DNA of 15,911 bases from assembly GCA_035526665.1 (NCBI GenBank), contig DATLBY010000297.1:1-15911 (forward strand). The letters are read 5' to 3'. The DNA comes from DATLBY01 sp035526665. GTDB lineage: Bacteria > Acidobacteriota > Terriglobia > Bryobacterales > Bryobacteraceae. The notes beneath the pieces were generated by a model. The model did not search any database, was not told where the DNA came from, and worked only from the letters and a program-made list of their open reading frames with translations. Below are positions 1 through 7,755 of the stretch, one piece after another (within the stretch, counting starts at the first letter, position 1; each line of letters opens with the position of its first letter). A program made the translations under genes and the position numbers.

Positions 1-701
1 TGAACGGACAAAAGCTGTGGATCACCAATGCCGCCGAGGCCGGTCTGTTTCTCCTGTTCGCCAATGCCAATCCCGAGGCGGGCTACAAGGGGATCACCTG
101 CTTTCTGGTGGAGCGCGATGTGCCGGGCTTCCAGGTCGGAAAGAAAGAGGACAAGCTGGGGATCCGGGCCTCCTCCACCTGCGAATTGATCCTGGATAAC
201 TGCCGGATTCCGAGCGGTAACGTACTCGGCGAGGTGGGCAAAGGCTACAAAATCGCCATTGAAACCCTGAATGAGGGGCGGATCGGTATCGGCGGCCAGA
301 TGCTGGGTCTCGCCCGGGGAGCCATGGATCATGCCCTGAAGTACGCCAAGCAAAGAAAGCAGTTCGGCCGGAGCATCGCCGAATTTCAAGGGGTCCAGTT
401 CGAACTCGCCCAGATGGCCGTAGACGTGGAAGCCGCGCGCCTTTTGGTATATAACGCCGCGCGTCTGCGCGATGCCGGCATGCCCTTTGTTACCGAGGCC
501 GCTATCGCCAAGTACTTCGCCTCGCAGATAGCTGAAACAGTGGCCTCGAGCGCCATCGAGGTGTTGGGAGGGGTAGGCTTTACGAAGGATTATCCGGTGG
601 AAAAGCTTTACCGGGACGCAAAAATCGGGCGGATCTACGAAGGCACCAGCAACATGCAGCGCCTGACCATTGCCAAACAACTGCTGGAAAAACAGGGATA
701 A
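1..701 (+). CDS. Acyl-CoA dehydrogenase, 3' part (5' end outside window)
   Basis: FAD-dependent acyl-CoA dehydrogenase, which introduces the alpha,beta double bond into acyl-CoA thioesters in fatty-acid or branched-chain amino-acid breakdown and passes electrons to ETF. The first complete codon is at base 3, giving 232 residues; family members are about 380, so the N-terminal helical domain is missing only because the window starts here. Visible are the beta-domain start NGQKLWITNA, the flavin-contacting segment RKQFGRSIAEFQ, the LGGVGFTKDYPVEKLYRD helix and the IYEGTSNMQR motif, whose Glu is the catalytic base in the short/medium-chain and short-branched-chain groups. Best fit is the short/branched-chain or butyryl-CoA type; chain-length preference cannot be read from this piece. 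It ends in TAA, with 66 bases before the next gene and no clear terminator. Confidence 0.95.
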   Translation, partial: NGQKLWITNAAEAGLFLLFANANPEAGYKGITCFLVERDVPGFQVGKKEDKLGIRASSTCELILDNCRIPSGNVLGEVGKGYKIAIETLNEGRIGIGGQMLGLARGAMDHALKYAKQRKQFGRSIAEFQGVQFELAQMAVDVEAARLLVYNAARLRDAGMPFVTEAAIAKYFASQIAETVASSAIEVLGGVGFTKDYPVEKLYRDAKIGRIYEGTSNMQRLTIAKQLLEKQG

Positions 702-767
702 ACCCGGCGGTCACGGCGAAAGGAAACTCTTCCAGGGGTAAATCCGTCATTATAGGAGTAGACTCGT

Positions 768-1541
768 ATGCGTACACGTCTCCTTGCGGGCGTCCTGATT
801 TTCCTGGCAACTTCTTTCGCGGCCTCCAAGCCCGATCCCTCGCCCTCCGACATTGAGAAGGTCATCGCCACCTTCGCGGAAAACGAAGCGGCGTTTGCCC
901 GTGCCCGGGAGAATTACACCTACCGGCAAACGGCGAAGATCCAGACGCTGGAGGACAACGGCAAGTACGAACTTGTATCCGACATCATCTTTAACCAGGA
1001 CGGAAGAAGGACCGAACGGGTGGTCCGGGCTCCCATGACCACGTTGCGCCTGATCTCCATGTCGCCGGAAGACGAGCAGGATATTCGTAACGTGCTGCCC
1101 TTCGTTCTCACCTCGAAGGACATCGACAAATATTACGTTCGCTATCTCGGGCGCCAGAACGCGGACGAGATTCCCTGCTACGTCTTTGCAGTGAAGCCGA
1201 AGAGCATGCAACCGGGGAACCGCTATTTTGAAGGCCAGATCTGGGTGGATGACCGGGATCTGATGATTGTAAAGACCTATGGGCGCTCGACCGGCATCTT
1301 GAAGAAGGGGACCGACCAGCAGTTTCCGAAATTCGAGACGTTCCGCGAACAGATTGACAACAAATACTGGTTCCCTACTTACACCATTGCCAACAGCACG
1401 CTGCATTTCAAGGATCAGGACACGCGGATCCGTCTTTCCGTGAAATACGAAGATTACAAACAGTTTAAGAGCGAATCGAAGATCACTTTCGGGGATTCGG
1501 TGGAGCCGAAGACCCCGCCCGCGCAGCCGAAAAAACCCTGA
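768..1541 (+). CDS. Secreted LolA/LolB-fold (outer-membrane lipoprotein-sorting-like) protein
   Basis: A 257-residue exported protein. It starts at ATG with AGGAG at 754-758, nine bases upstream. Residues 1-19 are a signal peptide (MRTRL, then a hydrophobic core ending in TSFAAS) with no lipobox Cys, so a soluble periplasmic product is expected. The body alternates short beta-strands, for example the stretches around YTYRQTAKIQ, GQIWVDDRDLMIVKTYG and YWFPTYTIANS. This matches the half-barrel LolA/LolB-like fold, and the 'WVD..DLMIVK..G' strand pair is typical of that superfamily. The C-terminus is a short Pro/Lys-rich tail (PKTPPAQPKKP). True LolA carries lipoproteins across the periplasm; whether this protein binds lipid is inference from fold resemblance. 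It stands alone, with 66 and 88 bases on either side. Confidence 0.8.
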   Translation: MRTRLLAGVLIFLATSFAASKPDPSPSDIEKVIATFAENEAAFARARENYTYRQTAKIQTLEDNGKYELVSDIIFNQDGRRTERVVRAPMTTLRLISMSPEDEQDIRNVLPFVLTSKDIDKYYVRYLGRQNADEIPCYVFAVKPKSMQPGNRYFEGQIWVDDRDLMIVKTYGRSTGILKKGTDQQFPKFETFREQIDNKYWFPTYTIANSTLHFKDQDTRIRLSVKYEDYKQFKSESKITFGDSVEPKTPPAQPKKP

Positions 1542-1566
1542 TCGGCAGCGTTCAGGCGCAAATTTG

Positions 1567-1600
1567 CTCCGAACGGCCGGTTCGGAGGGCAAAATGCCCT
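1567..1600 (+). terminator. Double hairpin after the LolA-like gene, terminator-like
   Basis: CTCCGAAC (1567-1574) and GTTCGGAG (1580-1587) form a perfect 8-bp stem with a 5-base loop. Overlapping it, AGGGC (1586-1590) and GCCCT (1596-1600) form a 5-bp stem with loop AAAAT. The structure lies 25 bases after the stop of the LolA-like gene. No real T-run follows (only CAATTGTGGTT), so it may be a weak terminator, an RNA 3'-end stabiliser or part of the radical SAM gene's leader. Confidence 0.4.
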
Positions 1601-1629
1601 CAATTGTGGTTAAATAACTGATTGTAACT

Positions 1630-2649
1630 ATGGCTCATAAGCCCTTCCGGCGCCGCCTCCGAGCCGTCGCGCGCCGCATGCGGGAAATCCAGATGATTTT
1701 AAAGGGTGCCGTCTCCACGGATCACCCGATTCTCGCCCATTTGATCCCCATCCGCCGTTGCAATCTATCTTGCACATACTGCAACGAATACGACGATTTT
1801 TCGAAGCCCGTGGACCTGGAAGTGATGCGGCGGAGAGTGGATCTGCTCGCGGACCTGGGGACGGCCGTCGTCACTATGAGCGGCGGCGAGCCCCTGCTCC
1901 ATCCGGAGCTGGACGCGATCATCAGCCACATGCGAAAGCGCAGGATGATTGCGGGGATGATCACCAACGGCTATCTGCTGACGGCCGATCGCATTCAGCG
2001 CCTCAACCGCGCGGGCCTCGATCACATGCAGATCAGTATCGACAACGTGATGCCGGACGAGGTGTCGAAGAAAAGCCTGAAAGTGCTCGACAAGAAGCTG
2101 CAGCTGCTGGCGGAGCATGCCGATTTTCACGTCAATATCAACTCGGTCCTGGGCGGCGGTATCCGCACTCCGGAAGACGCGCTGGTAGTGGGCAAGCGAT
2201 CGCTGGAGCTCGGCTTCACCTCCACCGTGGGGATCATTCACGATGGCGACGGCCAGCTCAAACCCCTGGGCGAGCGCGAGCGCTCGGTCTTTCTCCAGAT
2301 GAAGCAGATGGAGAAGGCAAACTACGCCCAAATCAACTACTTTCAGGACGATATTGCGTATGGACGCGCCAACGACTGGCGCTGCCGTGCCGGCGCGCGC
2401 TATCTCTATATTTGCGAAGAGGGCTTGGTGCATTACTGCTCACAACAGCGTGGCTTTCCCGGCAAACCGCTGGCGGAGTACACGGTAGAGGATATCCGGC
2501 GCGAGTACATCACCGAGAAATCGTGCGCTCCCTATTGCACCGTGTCGTGTGTGCACCAGGTCTCGTATTTCGATTTCTGGCGTGCTCCCCAAACCATCCA
2601 GGCTCCCGCGCCAATGGAATCGTCTAAAGAGCTCGTCCAGATCCAGTAG
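1630..2649 (+). CDS. Radical SAM protein with SPASM/twitch-like C-terminal cysteines
   Basis: A 339-residue radical SAM enzyme. C44, C48 and C51 form the CxxxCxxC signature (RRCNLSCTYC) that holds the [4Fe-4S] cluster cleaving S-adenosylmethionine; the GGEP motif at 85-88 binds the SAM amino group. The C-terminal part carries a second cysteine set: C252, then G265-x4-C270, with C262 between, followed by C299-x3-C303-x3-C307. The C-x12-G-x4-C piece matches the opening of SPASM domains, which bind auxiliary Fe-S clusters in peptide- and protein-modifying enzymes; the second half is shorter than a full SPASM, so 'twitch-like' may fit better. The N-terminus is basic (MAHKPFRRRLRAVARR). The ATG has no obvious ribosome site; M18 is a possible later start. 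Substrate unknown: no precursor peptide is seen nearby. A small membrane protein follows after 8 bases. HpnH-type hopanoid enzymes share the overall size, but their cluster motif context differs. Confidence 0.9.
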   Translation: MAHKPFRRRLRAVARRMREIQMILKGAVSTDHPILAHLIPIRRCNLSCTYCNEYDDFSKPVDLEVMRRRVDLLADLGTAVVTMSGGEPLLHPELDAIISHMRKRRMIAGMITNGYLLTADRIQRLNRAGLDHMQISIDNVMPDEVSKKSLKVLDKKLQLLAEHADFHVNINSVLGGGIRTPEDALVVGKRSLELGFTSTVGIIHDGDGQLKPLGERERSVFLQMKQMEKANYAQINYFQDDIAYGRANDWRCRAGARYLYICEEGLVHYCSQQRGFPGKPLAEYTVEDIRREYITEKSCAPYCTVSCVHQVSYFDFWRAPQTIQAPAPMESSKELVQIQ

Positions 2650-2657
2650 GAAATCTA

Positions 2658-3059
2658 GTGTTGTCTTCCGCTCTATTCGCGATCGCGTGCTATGCCGCGT
2701 GGCGGCTGCTGGTGTGGATCGTGGACAGCCGGAAGACCCCCGTTCCCTGGAGGCGAGTGCGTTATTTGCTCCCGACGGCCATGTTGGCACTCCTGGGATT
2801 GCAAGTGTGGGCCGGCAATACCATCAACTTGTCCTACAACCTGGCTACCCAAACGGCGGCCTATATATTAGATGTTCTCAACGCCCCTGCCGTGCTGGCC
2901 GGCGGAGCCGTATTCGACCTTTTCCGCGCGTGGCCGGCGGGACTCAAAGTGCCGGCCGCCGCCTTGTGTGCCTGGTTGATCTGGTATGCCATCGTGCGCC
3001 TCCTCGAGTACCGTGCCGGCACATCCCGCTTGCTACAATTGAGGCTGAATCGTCCATGA
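2658..3059 (+). CDS. Small integral membrane protein, about three helices, unknown function
   Basis: 133 residues that I do not recognise as a named family. It starts at GTG 2658 with AGGAAA at 2648-2653, overlapping the end of the preceding gene; the adjacent TTG at 2661 is an alternative start. Hydrophobic stretches lie at about residues 3-23, 36-54 and 97-120, with a weaker one around 65-90. Basic loops (DSRKTPVPWRRVR near 28-36, and a C-terminus ending RLLQLRLNRP) suggest at least one cytoplasmic loop. It sits 8 bases after the radical SAM gene and 13 bases before coaD, so it is probably cotranscribed with both. The pairing with a SPASM-like radical SAM enzyme hints at a partner role, but nothing in the sequence shows what it does. 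Confidence 0.75.
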   Translation: MLSSALFAIACYAAWRLLVWIVDSRKTPVPWRRVRYLLPTAMLALLGLQVWAGNTINLSYNLATQTAAYILDVLNAPAVLAGGAVFDLFRAWPAGLKVPAAALCAWLIWYAIVRLLEYRAGTSRLLQLRLNRP

Positions 3060-3072
3060 GGAATCTCAGCCG

Positions 3073-3579
3073 GTGGCCACGAAGCCTGGCACTGTAGTAG
3101 CGATTTATCCAGGGTCCTTCGACCCCATCACCAATGGCCACCTTGATTTAATCGAGCGCGGCGCGAGGCTGGCTGACCGATTGGTGGTTGCTATTCTGCG
3201 GAATGAGAAGAAGCAGCCTTTGTTTTCGGTAGGCGAACGGATGGATATGCTGCGGCAAGTGGTCAGCGTCTATCCCAATGTGGAAGTCGATTGCTTTGAC
3301 GGTCTGCTGGTTGACTATGCCGCGCAAAAGCAGGCGAGCCTGATCATCCGCGGTATCCGCGCCATCTCGGATTACGAGCACGAACTGCAGATGGCGCTGA
3401 TGAACCGCCGCCTGCGGCCGGATATTGAAACCGTTTTTATGATGGCGGGCGAGGCCTATTCGTTCATTAGCTCCCACCTGGTGAAGGAAGTGATCCGGCT
3501 GGGAGGAAATATTTCAGGCCTGGTGCCGCCGCTGGTGGAAACACGTTTGAAAAACAGACTACTTGGAGAGAAATCGTAG
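3073..3579 (+). CDS. coaD: Phosphopantetheine adenylyltransferase
   Basis: CoaD catalyses the fourth step of coenzyme A synthesis: ATP plus 4'-phosphopantetheine gives dephospho-CoA plus pyrophosphate, in the cytoplasm, as a hexamer. The 168 residues match the usual 160-170. Key motifs are present: AIYPGSFDPITNGHLD with the nucleotidyltransferase (T/H)xGH signature as TNGH at 20-23, RGIRAISDYEHE at 93-104, and ISSHLVKEV at 132-140, corresponding to the ISSTxVR-type ATP-binding motif. The start is GTG 3073 with GAGGAA at 3058-3063, nine bases upstream; no better in-frame start lies nearby. It is 13 bases after the membrane protein gene, and its stop is next to the start of the aminotransferase gene, consistent with one operon. 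Confidence 0.97.
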   Translation: MATKPGTVVAIYPGSFDPITNGHLDLIERGARLADRLVVAILRNEKKQPLFSVGERMDMLRQVVSVYPNVEVDCFDGLLVDYAAQKQASLIIRGIRAISDYEHELQMALMNRRLRPDIETVFMMAGEAYSFISSHLVKEVIRLGGNISGLVPPLVETRLKNRLLGEKS

Positions 3580-3580
3580 C

Positions 3581-4768
3581 ATGCAAGCAACACTGGATCT
3601 ATCCGACAGAATCGCTCTGATCAGCGTGTCCTCAACCATGAAGGTCGCTGCCGACGCGGACCGCCTGCGCAATGAAGGCGTGGACGTGGTGGACTTTGGC
3701 GCAGGCGAACCGGACTTCCCCACGCCTGACAACATCAAGCAGGCGGCGGTGCGGGCCATTGACGGCAACTTCACCAAGTACACGCCGGCCGGGGGCACCC
3801 AGGAGCTGAAACAGGCTGTCTGTGAACGGCACGCCAAGGATTACGGGACCGATTATAAGCCATCCGAGTGCGTCATCTCGGTGGGCGGCAAGCACGTAAT
3901 CTTCAACCTGATGCAGGTGCTGCTCGATCCGGGCGATGAGGTCATCATCCCCGTGCCGTACTGGGTGACCTACAAGGACGTCGTCAACTACACCGGCAGT
4001 AAATGTGTTTTCGTGGAGACGGACGAGCAGAACGGCTTCACGCTGACCGCCGCCATGATCGAGCCGTATCTCACTCCCAAGACCAGAATGGTGATTATCA
4101 ACTCGCCATCCAACCCGAGCGGCGGCGTCCTGGAGCGTGCCGAATTCGAGCGCATTTTCCAGATGACCTCGCAACGTGGCATCTGGTTGATGACGGACGA
4201 ATGCTACTGCCGCTTCCTGTATGACGACGAGCCGTACTCGATCGCGGCGGTGAAGGGCGCCAAAGAGACCGTGATCGTGGCGGGATCGCTCTCGAAAACG
4301 TATGCGATGACTGGCTGGCGAATCGGTTTCGGACTTGGCCCCGCGCCGGTGATGGCTGCGATCAACAAGCTGCAAAGCCACAGCACCTCCAACCCGACCT
4401 CCATTGCACAGAAGGCCGCGGTCGAAGCTCTGCGCGGTCCCCAGGAATCCATCGGCGTCATGCTGGCGGAGTATCGCAAGCGCCGGGATTTCGTGATCGA
4501 GCGGCTGCGGGCGATCCCCGGCATTCAGATCGGCGTGCCCAAGGGAGCGTTTTATGCCTACCCCAACATCAGCGTCGCGCTCGGGAAAGGCGGCGTGAAC
4601 ACCTCGATGCAGTTTGCCGAAAAGCTCCTGGAAAAGGCGCACGTCGCCGTGGTGCCCGGCGAGGCATTCGGCTCCGACCGCCACATTCGCATCTCCTATG
4701 CGACCTCGATGGAGGAGTTGAAGCGCGGCCTCGACCGGATTCATCAGTTCATCACCGATCTCGGCTAA
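3581..4768 (+). CDS. Class I PLP-dependent aminotransferase, aspartate aminotransferase type
   Basis: A 395-residue fold-type I aminotransferase of subgroup I-beta (Thermus/Bacillus aspartate aminotransferase type). It transfers the amino group between aspartate and 2-oxoglutarate; members of this subgroup sometimes also use prephenate. Seen motifs: AGEPDFPTP at 41-49, YTPAGGTQELK at 67-77, the NSPSNPSGG loop at 174-182, the PLP-binding lysine K239 in SLSKTYAMTGWRIGF, and the substrate-carboxylate arginine R370 in HIRISYA. The chosen start is ATG 3581, with GGAGAG at 3565-3570 ten bases upstream and one base after the coaD stop. A TTG at 3563 would add six residues inside coaD and lacks a ribosome site. 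The stop shares TAATG with manA, so the two are translationally coupled. Confidence 0.95.
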   Translation: MQATLDLSDRIALISVSSTMKVAADADRLRNEGVDVVDFGAGEPDFPTPDNIKQAAVRAIDGNFTKYTPAGGTQELKQAVCERHAKDYGTDYKPSECVISVGGKHVIFNLMQVLLDPGDEVIIPVPYWVTYKDVVNYTGSKCVFVETDEQNGFTLTAAMIEPYLTPKTRMVIINSPSNPSGGVLERAEFERIFQMTSQRGIWLMTDECYCRFLYDDEPYSIAAVKGAKETVIVAGSLSKTYAMTGWRIGFGLGPAPVMAAINKLQSHSTSNPTSIAQKAAVEALRGPQESIGVMLAEYRKRRDFVIERLRAIPGIQIGVPKGAFYAYPNISVALGKGGVNTSMQFAEKLLEKAHVAVVPGEAFGSDRHIRISYATSMEELKRGLDRIHQFITDLG

Positions 4769-5547
4769 TGCTATCCGCGAAACCCGCCGGCATCCAGCCG
4801 AAATTCGTAGAGCGCCCCTGGGGAACGCGGCGCTTACAGCCGTGGTTCCCCGACGCGCCATCCGGCATCGGCGAAGTCTGGTTCCACGAACCGGAATCAC
4901 CGCTGCTGGTGAAACTTCTGTTTACGGAAGCGAATCTGTCGGTCCAGGTTCATCCCGATGACGAGTATGCGAAGGCGCAAGGGCACGAGCGAGGCAAGAC
5001 GGAGATGTGGCACATTCTTTCGGCCTGGCCGGACGCCCAAATTGCCCTGGGATTAACGGAAGCGCTCACCGCGGAGCAGCTGCGGGAATCGATCCGCCAA
5101 AAAACTCTGGACAGCTTGCTTCGCTGGGTGCCGGTAAAGGCAGGCGACACCTTCCTGGTGGAGGCTGGAACCATTCATGCCATCGGCGCCGGTATTGTGC
5201 TTTGCGAAATCCAGCAGAACTCCGATATCACGTACCGCCTCCACGACTTTGATCGCGGCCGCGAGCTTCACATCGAGCACAGCGTGGCCGTCAGCGACAC
5301 CTCCCGGCAGCCGCGCGCCTCCGGCTTGCCTGTCACTTCGAGATATTTTCATACCGAGGAAGCGGCCGCCGGCATACTGGCAACAGACTGCGAGGAACTT
5401 CTGATCGTCCTCTCCGGAGAAGGCTCGGTCGGGGGCCGGCCCGTGAACGGCGTCACCGTCTGGCACTTGCCCGCGAACGCCGGCGGGGTCGAGATCGAAT
5501 TCGCTCCCGGGGCTCGCGCTTTGCGCACTCGCCCCATTCCGCAGTGA
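4768..5547 (+). CDS. manA: Mannose-6-phosphate isomerase, class I, short form
   Basis: Zinc-dependent isomerase interconverting fructose-6-phosphate and mannose-6-phosphate, supplying mannose for GDP-mannose, glycans and exopolysaccharide, or returning mannose to glycolysis. It has 259 residues, shorter than E. coli ManA (about 390) and close to the short Bacillus-type enzymes. The metal ligands are visible: Q60 and H62 in VQVHPDDEYA, E79 in KTEMWH, and H137 in AGTIHAIG. The N-terminal FVERPWGTRRL is the family's 'PWGG' opening with the second Gly replaced by Thr. The segment QNSDITYRLHDFDR (150-163) contains the conserved active-site Arg region. The start overlaps the previous stop by one base. 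No clear terminator: the convergent zinc-ribbon gene ends 7 bases downstream. Confidence 0.93.
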   Translation: MLSAKPAGIQPKFVERPWGTRRLQPWFPDAPSGIGEVWFHEPESPLLVKLLFTEANLSVQVHPDDEYAKAQGHERGKTEMWHILSAWPDAQIALGLTEALTAEQLRESIRQKTLDSLLRWVPVKAGDTFLVEAGTIHAIGAGIVLCEIQQNSDITYRLHDFDRGRELHIEHSVAVSDTSRQPRASGLPVTSRYFHTEEAAAGILATDCEELLIVLSGEGSVGGRPVNGVTVWHLPANAGGVEIEFAPGARALRTRPIPQ

Positions 5548-5554
5548 TCTCCGA

Positions 5555-5713
5555 TTAGCCCATCCCCAATTCATCGGTGCGTTCCAGCGGCGTGCCACAC
5601 CGCCGGCAAATGATGGACCGGCAGTCTCCGCAGACCAGCGGATCCGGAACGGGCATATTGCATTGCGGGCAATAGAAATCGTTTTGTGCCGATTGTTCCG
5701 AGTTTTCCGTCAT
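5555..5713 (-). CDS. Small zinc-ribbon protein
   Basis: 52 residues starting MTENSEQSAQ, with six cysteines arranged C-x2-C-x9-C-x2-C-x4-C-x2-C (CPQC, then CGDC, then CRRC). This gives one rubredoxin-like zinc knuckle pair plus a third CxxC, enough for one or two zinc sites. The reading frame stays open far upstream, but that extension lies antisense to the lipoprotein and has no resemblance to anything; ATG at 5713 begins the conserved-looking part, so I chose it. No strong ribosome site is visible. It is divergent from the lipoprotein gene (49 bases apart) and convergent with manA (7 bases apart). Such proteins may bind nucleic acid or act as folding/assembly adaptors; function is unknown. 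Confidence 0.7.
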   Translation of the reverse strand: MTENSEQSAQNDFYCPQCNMPVPDPLVCGDCRSIICRRCGTPLERTDELGMG

Positions 5714-5762
5714 ATCAACAGGCGGCTGGTAGACTACGACTAGAGCTAGCTCCCTCGCGTCG

Positions 5763-6992
5763 ATGCGAATCGTTCTTCTCCATCTTATTCTGCTCCTTGT
5801 AGTAATACTTAGCGGCTGCCAAACCGAGGCCGAGAAGCCCCCGGTAATCGGGGAAGCCTTCGCCGGCCCCATCAGCCTGAACCTGCGGCAGGAGATCACG
5901 CCGGGCTCGAAGACCGTCGCGACGGTGAAACACGGCGAGCGGCTGGAGATCATTCAAACGCGGCGCCGCTTCGTCCGTGTGCGCACGCCTCGGGGAGTAG
6001 ACGGCTGGACCGACGTGAAGCAGCTGATGTCGCCCGAGCAGATGGCCGAATTGAAAGCGCTCTTCGCCCGGGCGGCGGCGCTGCCATCCCAAGGCGCGGC
6101 CACGTCCTATGCCCCTCTCAACATGCATACGGATCCGAGCCGGCCCTCGCCTACTTTCTATCAGATTACCGAGGGACAGAAAGTCGACGTGGTGGCGCAT
6201 AAACTGACTCCGCGCAAGGCTACCGGTCCGCCGGCCCAGCTTTCCCTTCCGAAACCGCCGCCTCCGAAAAAGAAACCCAAGGCCGAGAAAAAACGTTCGG
6301 GTGTGCCTCCTCCTCCCCCTGGACCGGCGCCCAAGCTGCCGGAAGACTGGCTGAGTCTGTCTAAAACGGAGGTGGACGAGAGTCAGGCGGAACAGAAGCC
6401 AGCCAAGCCGGAAGAACCGCCAGCGCCGGTTGCGCTGGAAGACTGGTCGCTTGTCCGGACGAATGACGGCAAAGCAGGTTGGGTCCTCACACGGAATCTC
6501 TCCATGGCGATTCCCGATGAGGTGGCGCAGTATGCCGAAGGCCACCGCATTACGTCCTATTTCAGCCTGGGAGAAGTGCACGACGACGGGCAGGTGAAAC
6601 ATAACTGGCTGTGGACCACCATCGCCAACGGGAACTTCGATTACGATTTCGACAGCTTCCGCGTATTCATCTGGAATATACGCCGCCACCGCTACGAAAC
6701 CGCCTATATCGAGCGCAAATTGGAAGGTTTCTATCCCGTTCTGGCTAAGGCGGGCGCCAATCCCTCCTTTTCGCTGGTGACGCGGGACAGCGAGGGAAAG
6801 CAGTATCGCAAGTGGTACGCGTTTGAGGGCTATCGCGTACGCCTGACACGTAAGGAGCCGTGGCAGCCCGATGCCGAGTTGCGCCACGCCGGGTCCCTGC
6901 CCGAGGATTCGGAGTCCAGGCCGGGCGAGGCTTCCCGGCCGCCGTTCACACAGCGGGTGAAGGATTGGATGCGGGGGCTGTTAAAGCGCTGA
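5763..6992 (+). CDS. Lipoprotein with SH3-like segments and a proline-rich insert
   Basis: A 409-residue exported lipoprotein: signal core MRIVLLHLILLLVVIL followed by lipobox LSGC with C19 as lipidation site. Residues about 36-90 form a bacterial SH3 domain (LNLRQE..., HGERLEII, RFVRVRTPRGVDGWTDVKQL). A second SH3-like unit seems split: its first strands at about 118-148 (LNMHTDPS..., EGQKVDVVAHK) and its last at 226-245 (EDWSLVRTNDGKAGWVLTRNL) are separated by about 75 residues rich in Pro and Lys (PKPPPPKKK, GVPPPPPGPAP). The remainder (250-365) is a conserved-looking beta-rich domain with no name I can give. SH3b domains often bind peptidoglycan, and the Pro/Lys segment could span the cell wall; this is inference. 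No ribosome site precedes the ATG. The 3' end overlaps the ABC ATPase gene on the other strand by 47 bases. Confidence 0.82.
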   Translation: MRIVLLHLILLLVVILSGCQTEAEKPPVIGEAFAGPISLNLRQEITPGSKTVATVKHGERLEIIQTRRRFVRVRTPRGVDGWTDVKQLMSPEQMAELKALFARAAALPSQGAATSYAPLNMHTDPSRPSPTFYQITEGQKVDVVAHKLTPRKATGPPAQLSLPKPPPPKKKPKAEKKRSGVPPPPPGPAPKLPEDWLSLSKTEVDESQAEQKPAKPEEPPAPVALEDWSLVRTNDGKAGWVLTRNLSMAIPDEVAQYAEGHRITSYFSLGEVHDDGQVKHNWLWTTIANGNFDYDFDSFRVFIWNIRRHRYETAYIERKLEGFYPVLAKAGANPSFSLVTRDSEGKQYRKWYAFEGYRVRLTRKEPWQPDAELRHAGSLPEDSESRPGEASRPPFTQRVKDWMRGLLKR

Positions 6993-7755
6993 AGCTCCCG
7001 GAGATCTCCGCGCGATCCATGGTAAGGAACTCCTGAATATGCGGGTGATCGGATTTCTCCAGGCCGGACGTGGGCCCGAAGTAAATCACGTGGCCCTCAA
7101 ACAGGAAAACCACTTTGTCCGCCACCTTGCGCATAAGCTCCAGGTCGTGCGTCACCACCACTGAGGTCAGCTTTAGCTGATCCTTGAGCCGGAGCATCAG
7201 GTTCCCGAGGTGGTCCGACATGATCGGATCCACCATCGTGGTCGGCTCATCATAGAGAATGCACGCGGGCTGGGCCGCGAGTGCGCGCGCAATGGCGACA
7301 GCCCGCTTATATCCAGTGGAAAGATCAGAAGGATATGTCTCGCTTTCGTCCGCCAGATCCACCATGGCGAGCAGCCCGTTCACGACATCGTCCTTGTTTT
7401 TGGCGTCGTAGTCCTCGCGCAGCTCGAGCGAGAAAAGAATATTTTCTGCCACTGTGAGCGAATCGAACAGAGCACCATTCTGAAAAACCATGGTGACTTT
7501 CTTGCGGACCTCCCGCAAAGCTGGCTCGTCGAAGTCGGTAATGTCCTGGTGCGAGACGATCACGCGCCCCTGATCGGGCTTCAGAAAGCCCATAATGTTG
7601 CCCAGTGTAACCGACTTTCCCACGCCGCTTCGCCCGATAATGGCGACCGTTTCCCCGGCATTCACATCGAAACTGCAATCGACTAAAACAGGCTTGTCGA
7701 ACGTCTTATAAACTTGACGGAATTCAATATAGTGGGGAAACTCTTCACCGGGCAT
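6946..7755 (-). CDS. ABC transporter ATP-binding protein, MlaF/Ttg2A-like
   Basis: A 269-residue ABC ATPase. Walker A GRSGVGKS at 41-48, Q-loop Q92 (MVFQNGALFDSLTV), signature LSTGYKR at 145-151, Walker B CILYDEP ending at 171 and H-loop H203 (VVVTHDLELM) are all intact. The FQNGALFDSLTVAEN stretch and YDEPTTMVDPI are characteristic of the MlaF/Ttg2A/Mkl family, which powers phospholipid or solvent transport between the membranes together with an MlaE permease and an MCE-domain protein. No permease or MCE gene is in the window. The last 25 residues (from about 245) are a Ser/Ala/Pro tail beyond the normal domain. The start ATG lies inside the mobA 3' end (11-base overlap) with GAGGTGA just upstream, so translation is coupled to mobA. 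Confidence 0.93.
   Translation of the reverse strand: MPGEEFPHYIEFRQVYKTFDKPVLVDCSFDVNAGETVAIIGRSGVGKSVTLGNIMGFLKPDQGRVIVSHQDITDFDEPALREVRKKVTMVFQNGALFDSLTVAENILFSLELREDYDAKNKDDVVNGLLAMVDLADESETYPSDLSTGYKRAVAIARALAAQPACILYDEPTTMVDPIMSDHLGNLMLRLKDQLKLTSVVVTHDLELMRKVADKVVFLFEGHVIYFGPTSGLEKSDHPHIQEFLTMDRAEISGSFSALTAPASNPSPAV

Noticed and set aside
3632..4900. A 422-codon open frame on the minus strand
   Set aside because: Exactly antisense to the well-supported aminotransferase gene; a high-GC shadow with no motifs, His/Arg/Gly-rich throughout.
5715..6887. A 390-codon open frame on the minus strand
   Set aside because: Antisense to the SH3 lipoprotein; the Arg-rich composition reflects the Pro/Lys codons of the real gene.
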